Below, in pieces: positions 24,480 to 32,802 of a stretch of DNA of 64,000 bases (positions within the stretch are counted from its first letter, which is position 1; each line of letters begins with the position of its first letter). The notes beneath the pieces were generated by a model, which was not told the DNA's origin, did not search any database, and saw nothing but the letters and a program-made list of their open reading frames with translations. Made by a program: the position numbers and the translations under genes. Source of the stretch: Catenulispora sp. GP43 (lineage in GTDB: Bacteria > Actinomycetota > Actinomycetes > Streptomycetales > Catenulisporaceae); NCBI RefSeq assembly GCF_041260665.1, contig NZ_JBGCCT010000004.1:248001-312000 (forward strand), given 5' to 3'.

Positions 24480-25680
24480 TCACACAGACGACCTGCTTCA
24501 GCTCCGCGACGATCTCCACCAGATCGGTCTGCTGTGCCATGACCGACCGGATGTCCTTGTAGGCGCCGGGAATCTCGTCGACGACCCCGGGGTCCTTCCG
24601 GCACTCGACCCCCTTGGTCTGCACCTTCAGGTCCTCGACGGTGAACTGCTTGCGCGCCTGCGTCCGGCTCATCCGGCGCCCGGCACCGTGCGAGGCGGAG
24701 TTGAAGGCGGCATCGTTGCCCAACCCCCGCACGATGTAGGACCCGGTGCCCATGGAACCGGGGATGATGCCCAGGTCCCCACCCCCGGCCCGAATCGCAC
24801 CCTTGCGGGTGACCAGGACGTCGACGCCGTCGTAGGTCTCCTCGGCCACGTAGTTGTGGTGGCAGGAGATGGCCTTGTCGAAGCCGATCTTCGGAAACTC
24901 CTTGCGCATGACCTCCGAGAACAGCCAGAGCATCACAGCCCGGTTCCGCCGCGCGTACTCCTGCGCCCAGAACAGGTCCCGGCGGTAGGCCGCCATCTGC
25001 GGGGTGTCGGCGAGGAAGACCGCGAGGTCGGGATCGGGGAGGTCCTGGTTCTGCGGGAGGGTGCGGGCCACCTCGATGTGGTGGGCGGCGAGCTGGTTGC
25101 CGATGCCGCGGGAGCCGGAGTGGAGCATGAGCCAGACGGAACCCGGCTTATCGAACGTAAGTTCGATGTAGTGATTGCCTCCGCCTAGAGTGCCAAGCTG
25201 TTGATGGATTTTTCCCAGCTTGCCACGGGTGACAGTACGCTCAAGATCGTCGAAGCCTTGCCAGAACTCATGCCAGCCCCGCAACGGCTTCTTCGCTCCG
25301 GGTTCCTGGACGGCTTCCAGGCGCAGTTCCTTGTGATGCAGGCCTCGCCCGACCGGAATCGCCTGCTCGATCCGCGACCGCAGCTTGCCCAGGTCGTCAG
25401 GCAGCTGATCGACCGTGAGCGTGGTCTTCACCGCCGACATGCCGCAGCCGATATCGACCCCGACCGCCGCCGGCGACACCGCCCCCTCCATCGCGATGAC
25501 CGAACCGACGGTAGCGCCGATCCCGGGGTGCACGTCGGGCATCACCGCGACCCCGCGCGTCCAGGGCAGCGCCGCGACGTTTCGGAGCTGCTCCAGCGCC
25601 TGCGGCTCCACAGACTCCGGATCGGCCCACATCCGGATCGGCGAGCTCTGCTCGGTCGACCCGGGAATTGTCGTGTACAT
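24472..25680 (-). CDS. rtcB: RNA-splicing ligase RtcB
   Basis: 402 residues from the ATG at 25680. Metal ligands and the catalytic residue are all present: Asp76 and Cys79 in VDIGCGM, His170 in GGGNHYIE, His187 in LHSGSRG, His274/275 in SCHHN, and the guanylated His331 in HGAGRR. The enzyme joins 2',3'-cyclic phosphate or 3'-phosphate RNA ends to 5'-OH ends with GTP and Mn. No archease or RtcA gene is visible next to it. Directly upstream (101 bp, same strand) is a LAGLIDADG protein. In bacteria RtcB repairs or re-ligates cleaved tRNA and rRNA. Confidence 0.93.
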   Translation of the reverse strand: MYTTIPGSTEQSSPIRMWADPESVEPQALEQLRNVAALPWTRGVAVMPDVHPGIGATVGSVIAMEGAVSPAAVGVDIGCGMSAVKTTLTVDQLPDDLGKLRSRIEQAIPVGRGLHHKELRLEAVQEPGAKKPLRGWHEFWQGFDDLERTVTRGKLGKIHQQLGTLGGGNHYIELTFDKPGSVWLMLHSGSRGIGNQLAAHHIEVARTLPQNQDLPDPDLAVFLADTPQMAAYRRDLFWAQEYARRNRAVMLWLFSEVMRKEFPKIGFDKAISCHHNYVAEETYDGVDVLVTRKGAIRAGGGDLGIIPGSMGTGSYIVRGLGNDAAFNSASHGAGRRMSRTQARKQFTVEDLKVQTKGVECRKDPGVVDEIPGAYKDIRSVMAQQTDLVEIVAELKQVVCVKG

Positions 25681-25781
25681 GCTTCTACCCTGCCTCTTTC
25701 GCATTCACGTTCGTTGGAAGACGGGAACTATGAGGCCATGGGGGAAGGTGGTACGGCAACAGAATTAGCCGCCGCTTCACG

Positions 25782-26573
25782 TCAGCCGACCGCGACGGGC
25801 TTGGTGAGCCGCCACCTACGCATGGAGCAACTCTGTTCAGTGCGGCCCAGGATCTGCGCCGCATCGGCTACGGAACTGGCCAGGACGACCGCGTCCTGTT
25901 CGGGAGTCCACCGCCTCGTTTCGCTTCGACGCCGCATCCCCGCAGGACGGGTCCACGCCGATATCGACTCCGCCGCCGATTGCTTACGCTCGAGCGCGAT
26001 GCCGCCGCCGTAAAGGACGCGGGCAAGCTCGACGGCAGGCTCGTTGACAAACACGATGTTGAAGACCCCGTCTCTCGCATTCCGCTTCACCCTGTGGCGA
26101 CAGCCGACCGCTTCGAAGACGAAATCACTGACATAGTCGAGCAGGAAGGCGCTCTCCGTAACGAAGGAGACAAAGGGGTATCCCTTTGCCGTGGTCCCCA
26201 CCGAGCCGTCGCCGTCTATCAGACCTCTCACATAATGCGGCGAGGAGTGCTCCGCCCTCGGTGGCGCGACCAGGCCCGACTTCCTTCCCACGATGAACCC
26301 GAGCTCGATGAGCTTGAGACGGCCTTCGAGAGAGCACATCGTCCAGACCGAGGACTCGTAGCCGACCTTGAAGTTGGTGGTGCGTGTTCGCCTGCTGACA
26401 CGGCTGTTGTAGGGAGTCAGCCTGCGGAACTCATGCAGGATCGGCTCGTCCCGACGCTGGATCTCCACCGAGACCCTGCCCTTGAGCCCTTTGCCCTGGC
26501 TCAGGGTCCCATCGGTCTGCAGGAATCCGAACATGTACGAGTACTCAGGCTTGCTGAGGTCCATGAACTCCAT
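25782..26573 (-). CDS. Free-standing LAGLIDADG endonuclease-like protein with SANT/Myb-like C-terminus
   Basis: 263 residues. Two LAGLIDADG helices are recognisable: YMFGFLQTDGTLS (15-25 core, acidic Asp21) and YVRGLIDGDGSVG (114-126, Asp122), so one chain can form a pseudo-dimer. A beta-rich sheet region follows each. The C-terminus (about 218-257) reads RRWTPEQDAVVLASS, DAAQILGRTEQSC and MRRWRL, a Myb/SANT-like DNA-binding helix set. It is not inside an intron or intein of any gene seen here. The reading frame has more A/T than its neighbours, suggesting later acquisition. It could be a homing endonuclease, or a domesticated RNA/DNA-processing protein given its position before rtcB. Confidence 0.8.
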   Translation of the reverse strand: MEFMDLSKPEYSYMFGFLQTDGTLSQGKGLKGRVSVEIQRRDEPILHEFRRLTPYNSRVSRRTRTTNFKVGYESSVWTMCSLEGRLKLIELGFIVGRKSGLVAPPRAEHSSPHYVRGLIDGDGSVGTTAKGYPFVSFVTESAFLLDYVSDFVFEAVGCRHRVKRNARDGVFNIVFVNEPAVELARVLYGGGIALERKQSAAESISAWTRPAGMRRRSETRRWTPEQDAVVLASSVADAAQILGRTEQSCSMRRWRLTKPVAVG

Positions 26574-26637
26574 GAACCCAACCTGCAGATCAAGACCCGA
26601 GCTCGTCCGATGATCGACGACACGCCACCCGTTCGGC

Positions 26638-27261
26638 CTAGTACCCCCGAGCCCGCGTCAGCGCATGCTCCAGCACCACGATCAGCGACTCGCGCACCGA
26701 GTCCCCGCTTCGTGCGTCGAACGCCACGACCGGCACCTCCGGTGCCACGTCCAGGGCCGAGCGCACGGCGGGCAGCGAGTGCGAGAGCACGCCGTCGAAG
26801 GCGTTCACCGCGATCGCGAAGGGGGTGCCGTCGCGCTCGAAGTAGTCCACCGCGGGGAAGCAGTCGTCCAGGCGGCGGGAGTCCACGACCACCAGGGCGC
26901 CGAGGGCGCCCTGCGTCACGTCCTTCCACATGAAGCCGAAGCGGTCCTGGCCCGGAGTGCCGAAGATGTAGAGCTTCAGGGTCGGGTCCAGGGTCAGGCA
27001 GCCGAAGTCCATGGCGACCGTGGTGGTGGTTTTGCGGGGGGTCATGCTGGTGTCGTCCACGCCCGCTGCCACCTCGGTGATCGCGGCTTCGGTGGTGAGC
27101 GGTTCGATCTCGCTCACGGCTCCGATCGCGGTGGTCTTGCCGACGCCGAAGCCGCCGGAGATGACCATCTTCACCGGCTGCGGGGGGCGGGTGGCGGTCG
27201 CGGTGGCGGTGCCGTCAGTCATGGCCGGGCCCGCCTGACGTGTGTATTGCGCGGAGGCCAT
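26638..27261 (-). CDS. cvnD: Conservon P-loop GTP-binding protein (CvnD type)
   Basis: 207 residues from the ATG at 27261, which has AAGGG 7 nt upstream; the internal ATG at 27222 would give 194 residues. P-loop GGFGVGKTT is at 36-44. The family regions GVDDTSMTPRKTTTTVAMDFG and FGTPGQDRFGFMW (switch II-like) are typical, followed by FAIAVNAFDG where Ras-like proteins have NKxD. It is the last gene of the cassette and overlaps the end of cvnC. In the Streptomyces Cvn9 (rar) system the equivalents form a membrane-associated complex resembling eukaryotic G-protein signalling. Confidence 0.9.
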   Translation of the reverse strand: MASAQYTRQAGPAMTDGTATATATRPPQPVKMVISGGFGVGKTTAIGAVSEIEPLTTEAAITEVAAGVDDTSMTPRKTTTTVAMDFGCLTLDPTLKLYIFGTPGQDRFGFMWKDVTQGALGALVVVDSRRLDDCFPAVDYFERDGTPFAIAVNAFDGVLSHSLPAVRSALDVAPEVPVVAFDARSGDSVRESLIVVLEHALTRARGY

Positions 27262-27643
27262 CGATCACCCTTCTCAAGATGTCCAGATCCGAGCTGCCGG
27301 CCGCGCGGGGGACGTGGACGGTCAGCAGTTGTCGGGTGTGCAGGTCGCCCACCAGGACGCGGACCACGTTCAGGTGCAGACGCAGGCGCGCTGCCAGTTC
27401 GGCCAGGGAGACCGGGACGCGGCAGGTCTCGATGATGGCCCGGCGTTCGAAGGCCAGGTGCGGCTCCTCCAGCCGGGCCAGCGCCTCGGGGGTGGCGACC
27501 AGCTGCGTCTCCATCGGCAGCGCCTGCTCCTCGGCGACCACGCGGCCCTCCGTGAGCAGGAAGGGGCGCACCGCCGAGACCGGCTCGGCGGCGTCCGCGG
27601 TGTGCTCCTGGTCGGCGGCGCCTCCCCCGCCCGGCTCGGTCAC
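27215..27643 (-). CDS. cvnC: Conservon DUF742 protein (CvnC type)
   Basis: 142 residues from a GTG sharing GTGA with the cvnB stop. The conserved DUF742 core begins at VSAVRPFLLTEGR and continues with FERRAIIETCRVPVSLAELA and LRLHLNVVRVLVGDL, a winged-helix-like region. It is part of the kinase-roadblock-DUF742-GTPase set. The longer upstream extension of this frame is a shadow of cvnB. Confidence 0.88.
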   Translation of the reverse strand: MTEPGGGGAADQEHTADAAEPVSAVRPFLLTEGRVVAEEQALPMETQLVATPEALARLEEPHLAFERRAIIETCRVPVSLAELAARLRLHLNVVRVLVGDLHTRQLLTVHVPRAAGSSDLDILRRVIDGLRAIHTSGGPGHD

Positions 27644-28137
27644 CCCTGCCCACCGCCCGGTCTGCGTGCGGGGACGCCCATGCCGACGGTGTTCTTCAGC
27701 TCGATGATCAGCGCCGGGCTCAGGACCGCGCCGACCCGGTTGGCGAACAGCGTCATCTCGTAGGCCACGTTGGCGAGCTTGGCGTCGGCGGTGGTGACCG
27801 CGCCGAGCACCGCGCCGCTGCCGATCCGGGTGATCAGCAGGTAGCCGCCCTCCATGTCGATGATGACCTTGTTCAGCGCGCCCAAGCCGTAGTTGCCGCC
27901 GGCGCCGGCGGCCAGCGAGGTCATCCCCGAGACCACGGCGGCCAGCCGCTCGGAGGACCCCGGGTCCTGCGGGCGCGAGACCGCGATCAGCAGCCCGTCG
28001 GACGAGACCGCGATGGCGTCGACCACGCCGGCGGTCTCGTTGGCGAAGCGGGCGACCATCCACGTGAAGTCCGCGGCGTCGGCAGCGAGCCGCTGTTCTT
28101 CGCTCTCCCAAGGGGCGGCACTGTTAGAGCCGATCAT
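27640..28137 (-). CDS. cvnB: Conservon roadblock/LC7 protein (CvnB type)
   Basis: 165 residues, a roadblock/LC7 fold: FTWMVARFANETAGVVDAIAVSSDGLLIA, seen here as VARFANETAGV and AIAVSSDGLLIA, then GGYLLITRIGSGAVLGAV. These proteins act as GTPase-modulating partners, analogous to MglB for MglA, and here are expected to work with the CvnD P-loop protein. Its ribosome-binding site AGGAGG overlaps the kinase stop codon, so translation is coupled. Confidence 0.9.
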   Translation of the reverse strand: MIGSNSAAPWESEEQRLAADAADFTWMVARFANETAGVVDAIAVSSDGLLIAVSRPQDPGSSERLAAVVSGMTSLAAGAGGNYGLGALNKVIIDMEGGYLLITRIGSGAVLGAVTTADAKLANVAYEMTLFANRVGAVLSPALIIELKNTVGMGVPARRPGGGQG

Positions 28138-28149
28138 GGTGTCGTCCTC

Positions 28150-31100
28150 CTATTGGTCTTCCCCGTCCCGCTCCGGCGTGGCCGGGCCCGCGTGGCGGGC
28201 CGCCTGCCGGCGGGTCGGCAACTGTTCGGCGCTGTCGCGGTTCGCTCGTTCCACGCCCGCTTCGAACTCCTCCAACGCGTCCCGCACGGCCCGCGCGTCC
28301 TGCGGCTGGGCCGGCCCGGCGACCGTCGGCATCTGGCTGGTCGGCCAGTCCGGGTGCGAGGGCGTCTTGCGGACTCGGCGGGGCAGGGCTCCGTCGGCGG
28401 GCTGCGGGGTGGTGGCGCTCGGCGGGGCGGTGCCGGGCGGGGCGGCGGGCGCCTGGCCCGCGGCGAACCGCGGCGGCTCCGGCGCCGGCTGGTGCGGCTG
28501 CGCCATTCCGGGCGCCTCCGGAGCGGGTGCGCCGGGCGGTGCCGGGACCGTCGGCGGCCGGCGCACCGGCAGCATCTCGGTCTCCCGGCGGGGCTCGGGC
28601 ACGGGCTGGTGCGGCAGGTGCTGCGGCTCGCCGCCGGACAGCGCGCGCCGTCGGCCGAGGCCTTCGGGCGGCACCGGCGCCAGCGGACCGAGCGAGTAGC
28701 GGGCTCCGGGGGCGTCCGGCGCGGCCGGCTGGCCGAGCGCGTCGAGTCCGGACACCTGGAGCGAGGTGCCGTCCGGTCCGGCGGCCGGTGCCTGGGGCTG
28801 GATCGGCTGGTACGAGGGCGAAGCGGGCGGTGCGAACGGTGCGGACTGGCCGTCTGCCGAGTCGGCGGCGGGGTCCACGGGAGCGGGCTGGAACGACGGG
28901 GCGGCTTGCGCCCCGGCCGATCCGGGAACTGCGTACGCGTCGAAGTCGGTGCTCGGCGCCGGCAGGCTGAACGACTCCGCGGGCTGCGAAGCCCCGGGCA
29001 CCCGCCGCGGCAGCCCCTCGGCGCCGGGCGGCAACGCGGAACCGGGCGGCAACGCGGAACCGGGCGGCAGCGCAGAACCCGGCGGCAGCGCAGCGGCGGC
29101 GGGGTTCGCGCGCGGCGCGGCCGGCGGCGCGTGCAGCGGCTGCGCCGGCGTCAGCGGCGGCCGGCCCCGCATCTGCAGGGCCTGGGCCTGCGCGTGGGCC
29201 TGCGCCGGGCTCGACGGCAGCGCGGGCACCCCGTTGGCGGCCGGCCCCGAGCCCGCCGCCGGCGTCCCGGTCGCGGCCGCCTCGGCGGCGTCCCCGCGCG
29301 GGGCCCGCGTCCCGGCCGCCTCCGCGACCGGGCCGGCCAGCAGGAATCCGGGCACGTACACCCGCGCCGTGGTCCCGCCGCCGGTGGTCGGCGACAGCTC
29401 CACCGCGGCGCCGGTCCGCACCGACAGCCGGCCCACCACGAACAGCCCCAGCACCCGGGTCGGCGCCAGATCCAGGCGCTCGCGGCGCACCAGGCGCGCG
29501 TTCTCCTGCGCCATCTGCTCCGGGGACATGCCCATGCCGCGGTCGACGATCTCGATCACGAAGCCGCGCGCCGACAGCCCGACCGCGATCTCCACGCGCT
29601 GGCTGGCCGGGGAGAACGACACCGCGTTCTCCACCAGTTCGGCGACCATCAGCGTCAGGTCGCCGACCGCCGAGGGCGCGACCATGGCGTCGTCCTCGGC
29701 GATCAGCACCACCCGCTGGTAGCCCTCGACGCGGCCGACGGCCGAGCGCACGACGTCGGTGAGCCGCATCGGCGCGCCGGAGATGTTCGCCTCGCGCTCG
29801 CCGGAGAGCAGGATCAGGCTGTCGGCACCGCGCTGCAGACGCACCGCGAGGTGGTCGATGCGGTACAGCCGGTCCAGCAGCACCGGGTCGGTCTCGGTGC
29901 GCTCCACCTGGTCGATGATCGACAGCTGGCGCCCGGTGAGGTTGTGGATCCGGTGCCCGACGTTGCCGAACATCTCCGCGGTGTTGCGCCGGATGGTGAC
30001 CTGCCGCTCCAGCATCAGCAGTGCGGTCTCCTGCACCTTGTTGAACGCCAGCGCCAGGTCGCCGAGCTCGTCGTCGGTCGGCACCGGGATGGCCTCGAAC
30101 TCCGGCAGCTCGCCGCGCTCGCCGAGGTCCTCGTCGGTGACCCGTTCCAGGTCGGCCGCGGCGGCCCGGGCCACGCGGGTGGCCGCGCGGGTCAGGGCCA
30201 GCACCGGGCGCACCACCGAGCGCCGGATCAGCCCGGACAGCACCATCAGCGCCCCGGCGGCCAGCACGCCGACGCCGATCATCAGCGCCACGGTGATCTC
30301 CGCCTGCTGGGCGTTGTCGTGGGCCAGGCCGATGATGCGGTCGGTGATCTGCGCCTCGGCCGCGGCGCGGGCGTTGCTCGCGGTCTCGAAGGCCGCGGTC
30401 AGCGTGCTGCGGTCGTTCAGGGTCTGGATGCTCTGCAGGTCCACCCCGGCGTTGCCGTTGACCCCGCGGATGGCGTCGAAGGCCTGGCCGTACAGGGCCT
30501 CGGCCTTGTCCTGGTAGGTCCGGAAGACCTGGTCCTGCGAGGAGCCGAGCAGGGCGCTGATCGCGGTGCGGTCGGCACTGGCCTGGGACTGCTGCACCAG
30601 CCCGAACTGCACCTGCGCGACCTGTTCCCAGCGCAGCGCGGTGGCGTACTGCTCGCCGGCGTTGAACTCGGTGGGGCCGGAGGCGAAGGCGGTGAGCGAG
30701 GCCTCGCGCTGGCTCTCGGCCATGTCGCCGGAGTACAGCGCGGCCAGCTCGGCCTCCAGCGAGGCGGCCGGGCCGCCGGCGGCGGCGTGGCCGCCGAAGT
30801 CCAGCGCCGAGACCATCTGCGCGTCGATGGCCCCGTACACGGTGTCGACCAGCTGCTGGACGTGGGCCTGCAGGACATAGTTCTGCGACATGCCCTCGCT
30901 GGCCGGCAGCTCGCGCACGTAGCTCAGGTCGGAGACGGCGGCCAGCGCGGCGGTCAGCGTCGGCGTGGCGTGCCGCCCGAAGTCCCGGGTGACCTGGTCC
31001 ACCTGGGCGTCGGTGATGGTGATGGCGGCGACGTACTCCTTGTCCTTGTCCGGGTCGCCGCTCATCGCCGCCTGGGCCTTGTCACGTTCCAGCGACAGGT

Positions 31101-31377
31101 CCTGGATCAGCTGGCTGACGGACTTGGAGGAGGACAGGAAGTCCGCGGCCGAGTTCCACTGGCCGGCCACGTTCACCTCGTGGACCGCGACCGGGGTCAT
31201 CAGCGCGGCCATGGCCACGGTGGGCAGCACGACCAGCAGGTCCATGCGGCGCCGGAACGGCAGCCGGCCGCGGGTCACCGGTCTGGAGGCCGTGGTGGAA
31301 GCGGTGGTGGTGGTGGCGACGTCGGTGCCCGAGCCCTGCGTCATGTCCGCACCGCCTGCCTTTCCCCGTGCGGTCAT
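28150..31377 (-). CDS. cvnA: Conservon sensor histidine kinase (CvnA type)
   Basis: 1075 residues from the ATG at 31377, which shares ATGA with the upstream lipoprotein gene. Membrane helix 1 is at about 44-65, an extracytoplasmic nitrate/NIT-like helical sensor at about 66-350, helix 2 at about 358-383, then a HAMP linker. The phospho-acceptor-like helix is FGNVGHRIHNLTGRQL, and an HATPase domain at about 560-690 has N-box ELVENAVSFSP and VDRGMGMSP. The last ~370 residues are a Pro/Ala-rich disordered tail with LPPGSA repeats. It heads the conservon and should sense an external signal, possibly through the adjacent binding lipoprotein. Confidence 0.9.
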   Translation of the reverse strand: MTARGKAGGADMTQGSGTDVATTTTASTTASRPVTRGRLPFRRRMDLLVVLPTVAMAALMTPVAVHEVNVAGQWNSAADFLSSSKSVSQLIQDLSLERDKAQAAMSGDPDKDKEYVAAITITDAQVDQVTRDFGRHATPTLTAALAAVSDLSYVRELPASEGMSQNYVLQAHVQQLVDTVYGAIDAQMVSALDFGGHAAAGGPAASLEAELAALYSGDMAESQREASLTAFASGPTEFNAGEQYATALRWEQVAQVQFGLVQQSQASADRTAISALLGSSQDQVFRTYQDKAEALYGQAFDAIRGVNGNAGVDLQSIQTLNDRSTLTAAFETASNARAAAEAQITDRIIGLAHDNAQQAEITVALMIGVGVLAAGALMVLSGLIRRSVVRPVLALTRAATRVARAAAADLERVTDEDLGERGELPEFEAIPVPTDDELGDLALAFNKVQETALLMLERQVTIRRNTAEMFGNVGHRIHNLTGRQLSIIDQVERTETDPVLLDRLYRIDHLAVRLQRGADSLILLSGEREANISGAPMRLTDVVRSAVGRVEGYQRVVLIAEDDAMVAPSAVGDLTLMVAELVENAVSFSPASQRVEIAVGLSARGFVIEIVDRGMGMSPEQMAQENARLVRRERLDLAPTRVLGLFVVGRLSVRTGAAVELSPTTGGGTTARVYVPGFLLAGPVAEAAGTRAPRGDAAEAAATGTPAAGSGPAANGVPALPSSPAQAHAQAQALQMRGRPPLTPAQPLHAPPAAPRANPAAAALPPGSALPPGSALPPGSALPPGAEGLPRRVPGASQPAESFSLPAPSTDFDAYAVPGSAGAQAAPSFQPAPVDPAADSADGQSAPFAPPASPSYQPIQPQAPAAGPDGTSLQVSGLDALGQPAAPDAPGARYSLGPLAPVPPEGLGRRRALSGGEPQHLPHQPVPEPRRETEMLPVRRPPTVPAPPGAPAPEAPGMAQPHQPAPEPPRFAAGQAPAAPPGTAPPSATTPQPADGALPRRVRKTPSHPDWPTSQMPTVAGPAQPQDARAVRDALEEFEAGVERANRDSAEQLPTRRQAARHAGPATPERDGEDQ
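29023..29095. repeat. 18-bp tandem repeat in the kinase tail
   Basis: Four near-identical 18-bp units of CGGGCGGCAACGCGGAAC type encode LPPGSA repeats in the disordered tail of the sensor kinase. Confidence 0.85.
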
Positions 31378-32576
31378 TGCTGTTTGATCCGGTTCCAGGC
31401 GGCCACCCACTGCGGGTAGGCCACACACCCGCCGGTCCTGCCGTCCAGGCACTTGGCGGTAGGCGTGACCCACATGTGCACGTCGGCCCAGTAGGACTCG
31501 TCGGCGGCGTGGTAGGCGGCGCAGAACTTGGCTTCCAGGGCGCAGGCCTGGGCGTTCGCCGGGGCCTCACCGACATACTGGGCCACTTGCGCGTTGACCG
31601 TCGGGGAGGTGACGTAGTCGAGCCACTTGTAGGCGCAGGTCAGGTTCTTCGCCGTGGAACTGACCATCCAGGTGTCGGACCACCCGGTGGTGCCCCCGGC
31701 CGGCTTGGCCGTGGCGATCTCCTTGTGCCCGGAGCCCTGCAGCCCGTTGACCACCACCTGCCAGCCGGTGCCGATGGTGTCCGCGCCGTGCGCGAAGGCG
31801 GCCTGCTGGGCGGCGGTGTCCGGCCAGTAGTCGGCGACCGCGGAGCGCTGTTTGGTCAGCACGGCCACGGCGTCGGCGAACTGGTTCTGGTCCAGCGCGT
31901 AGGGGTTCGTGATCCCCAGGGCCGGCTGGCTCTGCATCAGGTACACCGCGGCGTCGGCGATGGTGATCGGGGAGTCGTAGACCGACACGTGGCCGACGGC
32001 CGACGGATCGGGGGCGAACACCGCGCTCAGCGAGGTGGGAGCGGGATTGACCTTGTCCTTGTTGTAGATCAGGACGTTGGCGCCGCGGCCCTGCGGGATG
32101 CCGTAGGGCACGCCGTCCACCGAGTTCCAGGGCCGGTTCTTGAGCGTCGGGTAGATCTGCGGGTAGCTGGCGACCTTGGAGACGTCGACGGGAGCGACGT
32201 CTCCGCTGGCTATCATCCGCAGGCTGGCGTCGCCGGAGGCGGAGACCACGTCATAGCGGCCGGACTTGACGTCCGCGACCATCTCGTCGGAGCTGCCCGC
32301 GGTCTCGGCGTGCACCGTGCACCCGGACTGCTGCTGGAACGGCGCGATCCACTGGTTCTCGGCGTAGCCGTCCCAGACGACCATGTAGAGGTCGCCCTCT
32401 GAGGACGTGCCGGGCTCGGCCATGGGTACCGGCGGGGCCACGAAGGCGCCGCCCTCGGCCGATCCCGGGCCCGACGAGCAGCCGGCCACCAGAGCCAGCG
32501 CGGCGACCGCGGAGGCCAGACGCGCCGCGAGGGACCCGTATCGGTGTCTGGGAAACACCGACCGCACTATCGCCAT
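31374..32576 (-). CDS. PotD-like extracellular solute-binding lipoprotein
   Basis: 400 residues. Signal peptide with lipobox LVAGCSS (Cys33). The mature part resembles spermidine/putrescine-type binding proteins: YMVVWDGYAENQWIAPFQQQ, GRYDVVSASGDASLRMIASG, GVPYGIPQGRGANVLIYNKD and DSPITIADAAVYL. No permease or ATPase genes are next to it; instead its stop overlaps the start of the sensor kinase by 4 bp. A receptor feeding the kinase, rather than a transporter component, is therefore plausible (inference). It is the first gene of the five-gene unit. Confidence 0.85.
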   Translation of the reverse strand: MAIVRSVFPRHRYGSLAARLASAVAALALVAGCSSGPGSAEGGAFVAPPVPMAEPGTSSEGDLYMVVWDGYAENQWIAPFQQQSGCTVHAETAGSSDEMVADVKSGRYDVVSASGDASLRMIASGDVAPVDVSKVASYPQIYPTLKNRPWNSVDGVPYGIPQGRGANVLIYNKDKVNPAPTSLSAVFAPDPSAVGHVSVYDSPITIADAAVYLMQSQPALGITNPYALDQNQFADAVAVLTKQRSAVADYWPDTAAQQAAFAHGADTIGTGWQVVVNGLQGSGHKEIATAKPAGGTTGWSDTWMVSSTAKNLTCAYKWLDYVTSPTVNAQVAQYVGEAPANAQACALEAKFCAAYHAADESYWADVHMWVTPTAKCLDGRTGGCVAYPQWVAAWNRIKQQ

Positions 32577-32718
32577 AGACCGGGGCGCCTTCTGCTCACT
32601 CGTCGCTTGTCATGCCAGAGCCTTGCGTGGGGGGGACACGGACGGCACGCAACCGTACGCGACGCGCTGCACACTACACGATCGTATGGTCGGTAGAGAA
32701 TCAGCGAACGTATGAAAA

Positions 32719-32738
32719 GGCCTGGATCCGTCCAGGCC
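32719..32738. promoter_or_regulatory. 20-bp palindrome between conservon operon and exonuclease
   Basis: GGCCTGGA-TCCG-TCCAGGCC, a perfect 8-bp inverted repeat in a 226-bp divergent intergenic region with raised A/T content. It could be an operator for either unit or a hairpin in the exonuclease leader. Confidence 0.4.
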
Positions 32739-32802
32739 CAAACATCAGTACAGGAACGATCCGGCAGGTGAGCCAGTCGGTGACGACCTCTAGGATCACT
32801 CT

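Noticed and set aside
28153-31419. 1088-codon plus-strand open frame
   Set aside because: Antisense shadow of the conservon kinase; composition is typical of the GC-rich opposite frame and no family is recognisable.
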